From Muricea muricata (lineage: Eukaryota > Cnidaria > Anthozoa > Malacalcyonacea > Plexauridae), in NCBI GenBank assembly GCA_963855995.1, contig OY979718.1, positions 767,501-831,500 of the forward strand: 64,000 bases of DNA. The letters run 5' to 3'. Made by a program: the position numbers and the translations under genes. Position 1 is the stretch's first letter; each line of letters starts with the position of its first letter. This document shows positions 32,984-44,530 of the stretch, piece after piece. The notes below the pieces were generated by a model. It was not told where the DNA came from. It saw only the letters and a program-made list of their open reading frames with translations, and did no database searches.

Positions 32984-33295
32984 GTGTTGTGTTGTGTTGT
33001 GTTGTGTTGTGTTGTGTTGTGTTGTGTTGTGTTGTGTTGTGTTGTGTTGTGTTGTGTTGTGTTGTGTTGTGTTGTGTTGTGTTGTGTTGTGTTGTGTTGT
33101 GTTGTGTTGTGTTGTGTTGTGTTGTGTTGTGTTGTGTTGTGTTGTGTTGTGTTGTGTTGTGTTGTGTTGTGTTGTGTTGTGTTGTGTTGTGTTGTGTTGT
33201 GTTGTGTTGTGTTGTGTTGTGTTGTGTTGTGTTGTGTTGTGTTGTGTTGTGTTGTGTTGTGTTGTGTTGTGTTGTGTTGTGTTGTGTTGTGCTGT
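32984..33295. repeat. (GTTGT)n pentanucleotide array, ~62 copies
   Basis: About 310 bases of uninterrupted GTTGT, with only the last unit altered (GCTGT). Every frame is open (Cys-Val-Leu on one strand, Asn-Thr-Gln-His on the other), which explains the long apparent ORFs. They are not genes. Confidence 0.98.
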
Positions 33296-33433
33296 ATATT
33301 TTATAATGCAACATGTAAAAGGTTTATGAACAATATTAAAAGTATCTTTCAACAACAGCTGCAGTCTTCATAATTCTTCTTACTGTCCATATAGGAAAAA
33401 TGCGTTGTAAACACAATATTGGGAATGATTTTT

Positions 33434-35108
33434 AGGGTTGGTGCAATGAAGACTTCTCGCCGTTATTCTCTTCGTTCATGAAGACAAGTTGTGTTCGTTA
33501 AGAAATAACGACGAAAAGATTTAAAGGCGTCACTAAACCACAACACTATAAAACTATAGAACTACAATGTAGTGGTTCAACTATATATGGCTGACTTCTT
33601 CCAAAAGCTTATCGTAAAAAACATGGATGCGCAAAGATGCGCGAACATTTTCAAAGCTTTTAAAGTAATTTGTTCAGGAAATAACCAAAGACGAAAACGC
33701 TTACCAAATCAAAGCCGTGTAGGTCTTTGTAATAAGCGAATTCGATGTTTGCAAATTAATAACTTTTGTCTTTTTTTACTTTCCGTGGACTTTTCTTCCT
33801 TCTTGATCGGGCTTTATATGCCATTGCGTTCAGTGTCCTTGATATTGGAGTCATTTATTCATGGCCTTGGGTTTAATTCCCAAACACTGAATGGCAGTCT
33901 TCAGCTCTCTCAAGTAATGAGATAACATTGCAACAAGATGGCACCGAGTATGACACGTACATAAAGACATTTTACTACCAACATGCAGGAAAGTTTGCAT
34001 CGAGACTCTTAGCTTCTACATAGCCATGCACATTTTATTGGCTATATCACAAATAAACTGAAGGGTAAACTACATGCATCTCATTGATCTTAAAATAACC
34101 TTATAAATACTTCGATGGTTCTGCTCACAGCTTGTATATAACCAGGCATTTCATAGGTTTTATCACAAATAAACTGCAGAGTATATGCATGTCGTTATCT
34201 TAAAACAAACTTATTACTCTTCAGTAAAGCAGTTTCCTATCCACGAGAAAGCTTGACGCTCACAGCTTGTATATAACCATTGAATGATACAAATTGAAGT
34301 GCACGATCTATTTATTTAACTTTGCCAACTAACATGCAACATTTTACAGTAAATTTACGACAACATATAATATATCTTACAATGGCAGGGTGTACGCTAC
34401 AGTTTACTATGCTAATACTCTACAACGAACACAAATCTAATAACAACACGATATATATTCGACGGGACAGATTAAGAGACTTGTTACAAGACAAACATAT
34501 AGATTTCCATGTTCTTGGATCATATCTGCGTTAAGCTTAGGCTTATAGAATGCACTATACGTTTGTCGTTGCTGCGGCGTGAGTTACGTGTTGACAAATT
34601 GGTAACAGCGCGACAACGTAGTGCCATACTGTTGCAATGTTATCTCATACTTGAAAGAGCTGAAGACAGCCATTCAGTGTTTGGGAATTAAACCCAAGGC
34701 CATTAATAAATGACTCCTATATCAAGGACACTGAACACAATGGCACATAAAGCCCGATCAAGAAAGAAAGGCCCACGGAAAGTTAAAGCAAACTTCGGAT
34801 TCGCTTCTCGCAAAGACCTTGCTATAAAACATAGCTAAAACATGACTACACGGCTTTGATTTAGTAAGCGTTGTCGTCTTTAACACTTTCTGGAAAGAAA
34901 ACACTTGTTTTAAAGGCAGTAAAGTGTTTGCGCATCTTTGCGCATCCATACTTCTGTACCGTAAGCTTTGGAAAGAAGTCTGTCATATGTATTTGGCGCA
35001 GTTAGTGGTGCCTTGAAGTCTTCTCGTCGTTATTTCTCGACGAAGACAACTAACTGTCTTCTTACACGAAGGGAAATAACGACGAGCAGTCTTCAAAGCA
35101 AAAACCCT
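33434..35108. mobile_element. Foldback-type element, two ~490-510-bp inverted arms
   Basis: The left arm 33434-33944 pairs with the right arm 34621-35108. Shared landmarks, in left-arm orientation, include GGATGCGCAAAGATGCGC, GGCCTTGGGTTTAATTCCCA and GAGATAACATTGCAAC. The ends read AGGGTT.../...AACCCT. The outer 80 bp of the right arm (35018-35097) is itself a hairpin (CTCGTCGTTATTTC against GAAATAACGACGAG). The ~675-bp core has no coding sequence but contains direct repeats of CTCACAGCTTGTATATAACC (34124 and 34259) and CACAAATAAACTG. It resembles the 10328-11913 element in design, not in sequence. Confidence 0.75.
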
Positions 35109-35170
35109 ACAGATCTGTCCTCAACAGTCAAGTTAAGGAAACTTGCTTAAATATTAGTTAAAAACACTGG

Positions 35171-35407
35171 GCAAATAACGTTTGCCTCCTTGACCTCGCG
35201 GTACTGCCTAGTGTTTTCCTGTACTCCACGCCCAGCTTTGACTTGAGTTTTGGGTGGATCGTCCACAGGTCTGTCCAACTGAGCGAGTGAAGAATTTTAA
35301 GTTGGACTTGGCCTGTCGACGAACCACCCAAAATCAAAGTCAAACGATGTGGACAATCAGGAAGACAGTTGCCTTTACCTCTTGGCTTCGGAGGGAAAGA
35401 TGTTTGC
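35171..35407. mobile_element. Foldback MITE, ~237 bp
   Basis: The outer GCAAATAACGTTTGCCTCC loosely pairs with GGAGGGAAAGATGTTTGC. The inner TTTGACTTGAGTTTTGGGTG...TCTGTCCAACT pairs with AGTTGGACTTGG...CACCCAAAATCAAAGTCAAA. There is no coding sequence. Confidence 0.6.
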
Positions 35408-35409
35408 AA

Positions 35410-36630
35410 ACAAAAACTTAAACGAGTCTTTCCTTGTTCATCAGCATGCAAATAAAAAAAATTACAAAAACGCCCCTTGCCGGCGTTTCTTTTGCGAAAG
35501 AAGTAAGTAAACTAGAAGTAAGGAAATTGGAGAATCATCTGAGTAAAAAATAATGGCAAAAACACTTCATTCTCTCAATAAAATCTTACTTTGAGCTTCG
35601 TACAAAGAACATCAAAGACTATACATACGGGTAATTGCTGGCGGACAGTAGTTGTCTGACGTCATTTGCTGCTGGTAGTCCAAGAAGAAGCTTCGAGAAA
35701 ATATGTCTGCCACGATGAGGAATGTCCAAGCAACGGGTCTTGAAAATACCTTACTCAGGGAGAACAAATACGGATTTATTACGCGGAAATAACAAAAAAG
35801 CCTCACAGAAGCTATGTAGACGAAAATCGAACCAAAATGGCAAAGAATTGGGGCAAAAATTGAGAAGAAAAATAACGTGTTGTCGGACGAATTTAAAATC
35901 AAGATGGCGTCGTCTTCTTCTTCCTAAACTCAATGCAACTGAAGTTGGGCATCAGCAATATTGGGATTCTAGTATTCTTTAATTATTCTGCGTACTTAAA
36001 TGGTAAATATTTTAGTTATTAAATGTTACCTTTTTGATAAAAATCCGGCCTGCATACCAGGTCGCAATCTCAATTTTCTGTAATCAAATAAAAATCACTT
36101 TAATGTGATAACATAACTCAGTTTCGAATTCTCTCGCTTTTTCTAGCTGGGTGTAAGAGAACCGTTCGAAATGCAAAACTGGTCACTTATTAAACAGAAC
36201 TTTCAATTTCGAGGTAAGATAATTTGTATCGCAAGTCTGCGTCTTAGCTGTACAACTAGTTCGGACTAACGATTAGGCATTAATTTTGTCCGACAGATAT
36301 TTTCAGTGGTTTGAAAGTTTCTAATTTTTCATACCTAAAATATTGCCTACATTTTACATAATTCAGAGAAACTGGGAGACAACCACGAGACAAATGTAAT
36401 ACGAGAATCCACGTCCAAAAAGGAGATTCAAAAGCGTTCGAGATGGTAAGAAAACCAAATATTACTGAATATTTCATTATCTGTATTCCCCCCCCCCCCC
36501 AAAAAAAAATATCCTCTGTCAGTGACTTAAATTTGCCATTAACAATAAAAAACACGTCTCTAAAGTAATTTCTTCTCATGGGAATTTATTATAACTTACT
36601 TTCATGCAGACTCTATGCTGTTACTTTTTC
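35410..36630. other. Intergenic, nothing recognised
   Basis: No supportable gene. A C10-A9 homopolymer pair lies at 36488-36508. Confidence 0.45.
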
Positions 36631-36635
36631 TTTAA

Positions 36636-37150
36636 AGGAAAATGGCAACAAAATTTTTTATTGTTTCATTTGAAAGAGACTCCAAAATATTTTATAGAAG
36701 TCTGTTTCAAAACTTTTATATCTGTTTTACTTCGGGAGATACTGTCACCTAAATAATCGAACTGTACACCATCTTGGATTAATTTTTAACCTCATTAACA
36801 ATGTTTTAGTGACGTCACAACAGGGATAAGCGATTCAAACCTTCTCCTAAATACCTACCACCAATAAAATATTTGTGAAATCTTTTCAGCCCGTGCTAAA
36901 ATCCGAAACACTTACCATGTGTGGTTATTGGAGAAGATTAGTCATTGTGTCCTAAGAAAAAAAATTGCGTGATCCAAGTTCTGGGGTATCATGCATATCT
37001 AAAAATATCCAAGATGGCGGACAACTAAAGATTTCAAGTCAAAATATTTCACCAAATAAGGCAGATATAAAAATTCTGTAATAGACTTCTATATATTGTT
37101 TTGGTGTCTCTTTCAAATAAGAGGACAAAAATTTTTGTTGCCATTTCCCT
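36636..37150. mobile_element. 515-bp MITE flanked by TTAA
   Basis: AGGAAAATGGCAACAAAA at the left matches the complement of TTTTTGTTGCCATTTCCCT at the right. The inverted ends run ~95 bp (sharing TTTGAAAGAGAC and TATAGAAGTCT). TTAA sits immediately outside both ends (36632-36635 and 37151-37154). TTAA duplication is typical of PiggyBac and Kolobok transposons. The core is non-coding. Confidence 0.75.
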
Positions 37151-37154
37151 TTAA

Positions 37155-40100
37155 AACTTTTTGTGTCCACTGATACACTGTACTCTATACGAGAAATGGG
37201 AATTTCAGATTTCTAGTTCAAATTTAATAGGAATTCTTAGCTAGGGTCAAATGAGAATTCTTTATGTTAGACCAATGTTAACAACTGACATCATAAGCGT
37301 TTACATGATTTTTGTACTGCGTTCCATTTGAACTACATGCAAATCTGAATGTCTTGATCCTTGCAATTCAGGCCCTCGTTTAATTTCGACATTAAATCCC
37401 CCCTCCCTTTTCTCTAATCCAATCTTTTGTTTACCCTTTACTTCTTACACTAGCCCTCCCAGGGTAATACCTCCCGATTTCACTTTAATTTTCATCTTTT
37501 CACACTCTTCTTACTCAAATTATCCCGCCTAGAGTAGTATCCCCTTTCGTCACCCAAATTCAATCTTTATCCTGTGAGCGCCCTTCTTTCTCCCACTATC
37601 CATCCAATGCTTGTAAGTTGTTCATTTGTCGTAGTTAAAGGAGACTTATTCGTTCAGTTTGACAATTACATTTATATGATAACTACAGTGAAACACGACT
37701 CATTTTAATTCCGCGTCGTTACCTAGCCCCAGCAGCACTAACAAGTTGCTGATATTTTACCTGATTTTACAATTCCAACCTCCCTTTGAACATTTCGAAT
37801 ATGGAGTATCCGGAGCAACGACTGTTGGCAGAGCGTTGATTAACTCCTCACATGGATGTCACAAGTCTGCCCCCAGAGATGACTGACGCTTGCTCTGAAG
37901 ATTGCGCCACTTGGACATTAGTGTGCAGGATTACACAATCCCATATGAGAAATTTAAATTCCCTGGCGTTGACTTGTGTTTCATTGGCATTGTTGTTGTA
38001 TAAATCAATTACTAAATAATTTTCTTAGCAGGATAGCGTCATCCATGTACCTGGGATGTTGCTCGATTTTAATGAAAACGTACAAAGACACTTTGCCTTT
38101 CCTTGACCTTCGTCTCGCAACATTCCGCATGAATGGATCACGCTGTCCAGCAAATAACCTAAAATATTGCAACATATCTCGCATGCACGAATGACCTTAT
38201 CCTGAACAGAACACCATATGCTGTTTCATTACCATTTGTCGCCACGTAATGAGACAGAGTAACCCAAATTTTGGAAATCGAGGACATTTTTGGGAGTCAT
38301 TTTTAGTTGGCTTCCTATGTTACACAGTTCACTGATACGTAGTTTGTCCAATAAAGTTTGTCCATGAATTTTCGTCCTCTCGGAGTTTTATCCTTTGATA
38401 ATCCCTTGATATTCCACGCCTATAATAATTACTTAGTCTTCTGTAATACTTATGTAAAATGCTATAATTATTTACCTTTTGAAACGATTCCAAGTGAAAA
38501 AAATTCAGTACATGAAGCGGATAGAACAAGATAAGAAAGATGTGAATTACTAATCGTGTCCATCACAGAATGTCAAGATGCAAATTCTATCGCAATGTAC
38601 GGTTTGTCAAAGTCATTCACAATCAAATATTCTTTTAGGAACCGTATTCTGAAATACTGGAAACTAAATATTAGTAAACGTATTCTGAATTAGTGTTTTG
38701 CAACATTACTAATTTTCTTTTTATTTTATGATGGTCAACTGGATATGAGTGAGCTTGTTACCTAATGGACCGACGTGATGTTCTATGTATTAAAAGAAAG
38801 AGAGAGTGCCAACCTGATGAAACCATGGACAGCATGTCGATGCTTCAACCAAATGGAAGCCACGACGATCGAAACATAGAGTGAATGTAGGTTTATTGAT
38901 AAGACTTTAATCGAGCGTCGTTTTTTCCATGCGCCGAACCTAATCGAGCGAACTTAATATGTCGATCTAAATGTATACAACAGTTTAACGTGAAGTATTT
39001 AGGATGATCTGGAAAAGAAGAAACTAGGGCACTTTATGCATTACCTTTGGCGCATGAAAGAAGCAACGTTTGACTTGCTCTAAACTATTACGTCGTACCT
39101 GATTCATCTTTGAAACTTAGTTCGGATTAATGCAATTATAATTAGACTTAGCCAATGAAACAAGCGCGTTCGACTATTGACTAAGTATATAATATTTGTA
39201 CTCACTTTACCGGGTACGCTGTTGTCGCTCTCCGTTTCCTTCTCAGTTCCAGTTCGAATTTTGTGTTTTGGTTTCCAACTAGAGAATGCAACATTAAATG
39301 ACCAGTCCAGGGCTACAGTACATACAAGGTTTCTCGATGTAAGTTGATAGAGAAGATCATTTAACCATTTACCCGATTTGAGTCGGACGGACGAGATTTT
39401 CATCGGGCGATTCTTTTCAACCGACTAAATCAAAGTATAGAGAATGAACAGTAGGACAACTCAATTGAATTTTTTGTGTTCATGCATGTCACATGTCATT
39501 ACCGTTATCTCAGCTAGGCATTGCATTTTCTGGCCAATAAGAAGGCTGAAGTGGCTGGTCGTGGCCAGTAATTTCCTGATAAAATCGGCAAACTAAAATC
39601 GGGTATTAGGTAAAAATACTGGGCAGTTTAGTTTTTTGCCCCCCCCCCTCATTTCAAAAAATATCACCACAGCCCTGAAAGTTGTAACGCTCTGCTTTCG
39701 TTAATTTTGGCAAAAGTATAAAACATGAAAACCACTTTCGCTGGCGACCATTTTGAAAAAATGCCAACCAGTAAATAATGCCTCAGACTTACCAGTCAGG
39801 CAACCAATCAAAACTAATGCTCGAAAACCATTATTTACTAACGAAATTATACCTATCTATACTAGTCAACATTTCTATAACAGATAAAGCATGGGCAGCT
39901 GATCTGTATCTGATTTACAAACGCTAGAGGTTGTACATCCCATACAGATCGGATGCGAATGCTTTATCGTACTTATAAATTGTCTGGATGAAAACGTTCG
40001 TATTCTTTCACAATCTCAAAGATACAAATGATATTTGGTTACAAAATAAAACTTAAAGTTTATGTAAATCAGGGCAAAATCTTTATCCGATTTACAGATA

Positions 40101-42380
40101 TTGATTAAAACTAAGCGGATATTATTAAAAAACAGTGTAATGACTCTAACTGTAACTGACTAATGTTTTTATATTTTCTAAATGGAAAGATTGCAAATTT
40201 TGAGTGGAAGATTACCTTACGCGACAATGACCCGCGTGCTCCGCCCCCTGAGTTCGACCTTTCCACTTCTGTACATATAGTTTTACAATAGCATAGCTTG
40301 TAATTTATCGTAATTGTGATCTAATCGATTCTCTTCTTTCAAAAGGTAATGGGATGTGAAGAAACGTAAAAGAAAAAGGGCAGAATGAACGATCCTGTAT
40401 GACATTGACCCACAAACAACAATATTCAAGAATGAGAAGACGTGACATTGGAATAGAAAGTAGTGGTAATTTACAAGTTAGTAAAGAACAAGATACTTAT
40501 TATTAAGAGATCAAAGAGGAATTAGGTTATTTTTTATTGTTTCTCACGGACAAAATGGTTTCTGGTTTAAAAAAAGGAGACAAATTGAGTGACCAGGTTG
40601 ATACTTGAGTTAATGCGTGTGAAGAAATGAACGATAGGGAATGTTTTAAAAGTTTTCAAGTTTTGAATTATGACTCTTTCGCTTGGTTTCAATTTTCAAG
40701 TTAAAAAATCAGGTGAAAATACAATGGTCAATAATGACAGTGTTTTTTGAAAGAAACAATAGGTTCACGCATGAACACTATTCCGAAAACAAAACAAAAT
40801 AAAGCATGTCACTTATTATGCTAGATTAACGTTGAATAGAAGTATTGTGTCATCATCAGATTAAATGGGCAATATTTTCCATGTTTTACAACATTTCGCC
40901 ACCAAACTTGGCAATTCTGCTCATTTTAGGATGCTCTTTTCAACTATAGTAAAAGATTTTGTTCGTCTTGCCTAGATTGAAAGTTAGTCTAACATGCAAA
41001 TCGTCTATTCCCAGGGGAATATACTATTTCTTTGTTTCCTAGTTCAATTTACCATACATGTGTGCATGAAAATCAGTATGTATTGATCATATTTTTTTGC
41101 TCACTTTAAATTCCCATGGGAATACAGCTTGCTTTATTTTCATGGTATTTCATGGTGGAGACTTAAATTTATAATGAGAATTCTCTTTGACTTAAATATG
41201 ATAAGTATCTAGTTGCTTTCGGGTTTGTTTTGGCAAGCAGGAACAATGGAACAATGATCCATTGTTTTTGTGCACTAGAGCAAATTACGCAAGTGGTTTG
41301 AGAGCAGCTGCGTTGTACCATGCAAATGAAGGCGTTTCGGTTAAATAAGCATGAAAATTACGGTAAAGTCTTAACATATTTCGATCTATTTGCACTGTAC
41401 CTAGCTGTACGTATACGGTCCTTGAATTGCATTCTGAACCGGAATTCTTATAGATGAGTTATGAAAAAAAACTTCAGTTGCGTTTCACTTTTTAAAGACT
41501 TTCAAATCAAAGTAATTTATACTCTTTGTATTCTCATGCTTATTTCACCCAGCCTCAGACATTGGTAAGGATTAGGTTTCTATTTGCTTCGGCCCACTTA
41601 ACACAACACGAAGCCCATGCCCTTTCAGCTAAGGTTTCTCATCTTGAAACTCGATCAAAAACTCAGATTAAGTGGGTTTAAGCAGCCAGAGATAACGTAA
41701 TTTATTTTTTATTTTGCTTTTTTGTTTATAACGTAATTTATTAGCTACATGTATGGAATGCGAGGGTGTGCGCCGTGTGTAAGTTGCATGGGGTTATAGG
41801 CTTATTAAAGGCATTAAAATTTTAGAAGTATGTTAAAAAACCAAAATCAAAAATTATTTCAAACAAAACAGATGTTTCAGCAAGCTTGGTCTAGAATTTT
41901 CTTTTTAAATTTATATTGTTATGGACATATAACTGCTGGTTTATTAGTAACAAAATGTGGGATAAGTTTTTTATATTTGACAAAGTAAAGCAAAAGTAAG
42001 TAGGCAGTTTACCTGTTTGTATATGGAATCTTTGATGTTTCTGGCCTAAAATATCCGAATAAATTAAATTCAGTAAGCATAGCATACTTTACCAAAATTT
42101 TAATTCTTTTAATTTTCGTATTTGGGTGGCAGTCGGGGTGGTGGTGGTGCATGCGGGTTTATTAGCTGTGAGTGACTGTGCGATGGCAAGGAATGTGAGG
42201 GTAACGAATGGAATGCAGGAGTTTAGGACCGAGGAAGACAGCTTAGAACTGAGGCAGGTAGGAAGTTGGTAGGATCAGCGGGGGGCACTTGTCATTTTGG
42301 CTTTGGGAATCAAATTTGCATGCTAAGTACTTAAGTCACTAACGTTAGTTGTTTTAATTTGTTAGGTATGCGCGGCTGCT
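37155..42380. other. Long non-coding stretch, almost nothing recognised
   Basis: About 5.2 kb with no supportable gene. Items seen: repeat Q copy 3 at 40869-40950; a short frame at 38045-38130 containing DTLPFLDLRLATF, faintly like the RT of Penelope-like elements; and CCTGATGAAACC...GATCGAAAC at ~38812-38875. Neither of the last two is strong enough to call. Confidence 0.4.
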
Positions 42381-42382
42381 CT

Positions 42383-42434
42383 CTGGAGAAGATCAACTTA
42401 GCAACTTGCATTAACATTTGCAAGGTTGGTCTTC
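42383..42434. repeat. Short imperfect hairpin
   Basis: GAGAAGATCAACTTAGCAA pairs imperfectly with TTGCAAGGTTGGTCTTCTC. It lies next to the stronger hairpin at 42450-42556. Confidence 0.6.
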
Positions 42435-42449
42435 TCTTCGCCGGCTACT

Positions 42450-42556
42450 CCGGCCAGCTCTCCGAGTGCTACTTTCACTGTAATTAAGTAGAAGTACTTA
42501 TACTATATGTATAAGTACTTCTACTTAGGTGGAAGTAGCACTTGGGGAGCTGGCCG
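42450..42556. repeat. Long hairpin, ~107 bp
   Basis: The outer arms CCGGCCAGCTCTCCGAGTGC... and ...GGGGAGCTGGCCGG enclose a perfect 18-bp inner stem, AAGTAGAAGTACTTATAC / GTATAAGTACTTCTACTT, with a 5-base loop. Probably a small foldback element. Confidence 0.75.
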
Positions 42557-42559
42557 GGG

Positions 42560-43611
42560 TAGGGGGATTTTTTTTACTTAATTTCTCAATTCCCATGGGA
42601 ATTGAATTTTCAATTAAAAGGGGGTCACATGTAAATTTTGTAAACAATTTATTGAAAAGAATTTGTACAGATTACAATTTGAACAACAATAAAAAGAGAT
42701 TAACTACCACAAACTTGTACTTATTCAAATAACAATACAAGAAAACAGAACATGGCAGAAAGAAAACAATTGACAATGCGCTCAACACAAGTGAATGAAC
42801 ACAAGTGAATAAACACAATGCTAAAGAACTTGGTTTTAATTCAAGTTTTCAAGATAAACATTTATACTTCAAGATAAATGATATAACTCAATACTAACTT
42901 TGATGAAGAAACATTACAGAGTTGTTTCACAATTAGAGAAAATAAATGGCTTTAAGATGAAATAAGATAAACAAAACAAGCTTCATTTATTGTGAAACTT
43001 TGTGTTATCAAAAAATAAGACTTGCTTTTTGGAGTGAATCCCACGAATTAAATTTTTGCAAATGTCACAAAAATTAAAATATTTATCTTTAAAGGGCCTT
43101 GACATTTTGACATGATTTTATAAACTTCTTGCAAATACTTTAAAAAAAATCGTTTCTAACGTAAAAAGAGAGTTTGTTTTTCAAGTGAATCTTTATGAAA
43201 TCCTGAAGCCATATAATTCTCTCATGGTGTTTTTAACCTGACAACAATTTAACCTAGATAGAGATGACGTTGTTGTTGGCAATATTAAATTTAAAATATA
43301 TAAACGGACTTGGATTTAGCGAAACTGTAATGTAGATGACGTTTAAATCGAAAACGTTCTAATTGTTTCGTGTTTTTCTAAATCTAACAGATTTTACGTC
43401 TACTTGAAACAGCATATATTTTATCAAGTTGATACAAAAGTACAAAACCACTTTCAAAAAATTTCATTTCTTATTTTTGTTTGTTCCAAGACTATTCTTC
43501 AGTAAAAATGAAGCTCTACAAACAAACCTCTCAACCATTTTACTTCCAAAATGTCGTTTTCATTATATTTTAGCTATGACTGAACAAGACTTTAAATGCC
43601 AATGTAACAGT
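42560..43611. other. Intergenic, nothing recognised
   Basis: AT-rich, with no supportable gene or repeat. Confidence 0.45.
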
Positions 43612-44530
43612 CAGGGGCGTAGCCAGGGCCATGACTTTGAGGGGGCGAGCTCATTTAAGGGGTGTCGGGCGACATCCCCACCGGAGAAATTTAAAATTCT
43701 AAATAGGGTTTCTGAAATTCCGAAAAATAGGGGTTCCCCCATTCTGGAACTTTGGGCAAGAAGAATTTACGAGACCATCAAGTTGATAGAAAATCGAAAT
43801 GACTTTTTTAGTAATTTTTTATTTGCCTTAGACCACAGGCATCCCAACGCACGTTACCTCATTGCATACATTATTATATAAATATCCTAAGGCTGGCAAC
43901 TCTTTCACCATATTGAACTGACGCACGTTAAACTTTCGCTTCAAACAAAAAAATGACACAATTTACTGCAAAAAAACTAGATTTAAATGACCTTGAGTAT
44001 CTCTTCTACATTTCTAGATAGTTTTTAGACAAAAACAAGATTCGGAAATACTTTGTTCAATAAAAAGTGTTTTTTGATCGCAATTTTCCGTGTAGATAGG
44101 CGGGATGCAAATTGCCCAACAAACGTCACTATCGGAAACAACTTCAGCTTCGTCTAAAAACCATCTAGAAATGTAGAAGAGATACTCAAGGTCATTTGAA
44201 TCTAGTTTTTCTTGCAGTAAATTGTGTCAGTTTTTTGTTAGAAGTGAAAGTCTAACGTGTGTCAGTTCAATATGGTGAGAGTTGCCAGCCTTAGGATATT
44301 TATATAATAATGTATGCAATGACGTAACGTGCGCTGGGATGCCTGTGCTTAGACTGGAAATGCGAATAATCGCTTAATTTGGCGATAAATTCCAAAACTG
44401 GTCTTCTTTCACCAGCAGATAACCTCCCCCCCAACAATATTCTACCCGGATTTTAACGTTTTGAAAAATGGTTTCTCGGACGATTGGGGGTGGGGGGCGA
44501 CCGCCCCCCTCGCCCTTGGCTGCGCCCCTG
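43612..44530. mobile_element. 919-bp non-autonomous hAT-like element with nested inverted repeat
   Basis: Ends CAGGGGCGTAGCCAGGGCCA... and the complement of CAGGGGCGCAGCCAAGGGCG. The flanking 8-mers GTAACAGT and CTAACAAT agree at 6 of 8 positions, compatible with an aged hAT duplication. Inside, ~43830-44037 and ~44150-44355 form a second inverted pair (sharing AGATACTCAAGGTCATTT and TAATGTATGCAAT), so one element may have inserted into another. No transposase is present. Confidence 0.7.

Noticed and set aside
32913..33373. Several 100-137-codon frames of Cys-Val-Leu or Asn-Thr-Gln-His repeats
   Set aside because: All frames are open across a GTTGT array; no coding signal.
38045..38875. Penelope-like element (LPFLDLRLATF and CTGATGA...CGAAAC)
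   Set aside because: Only one short motif and a poor ribozyme-like string; too weak to call.
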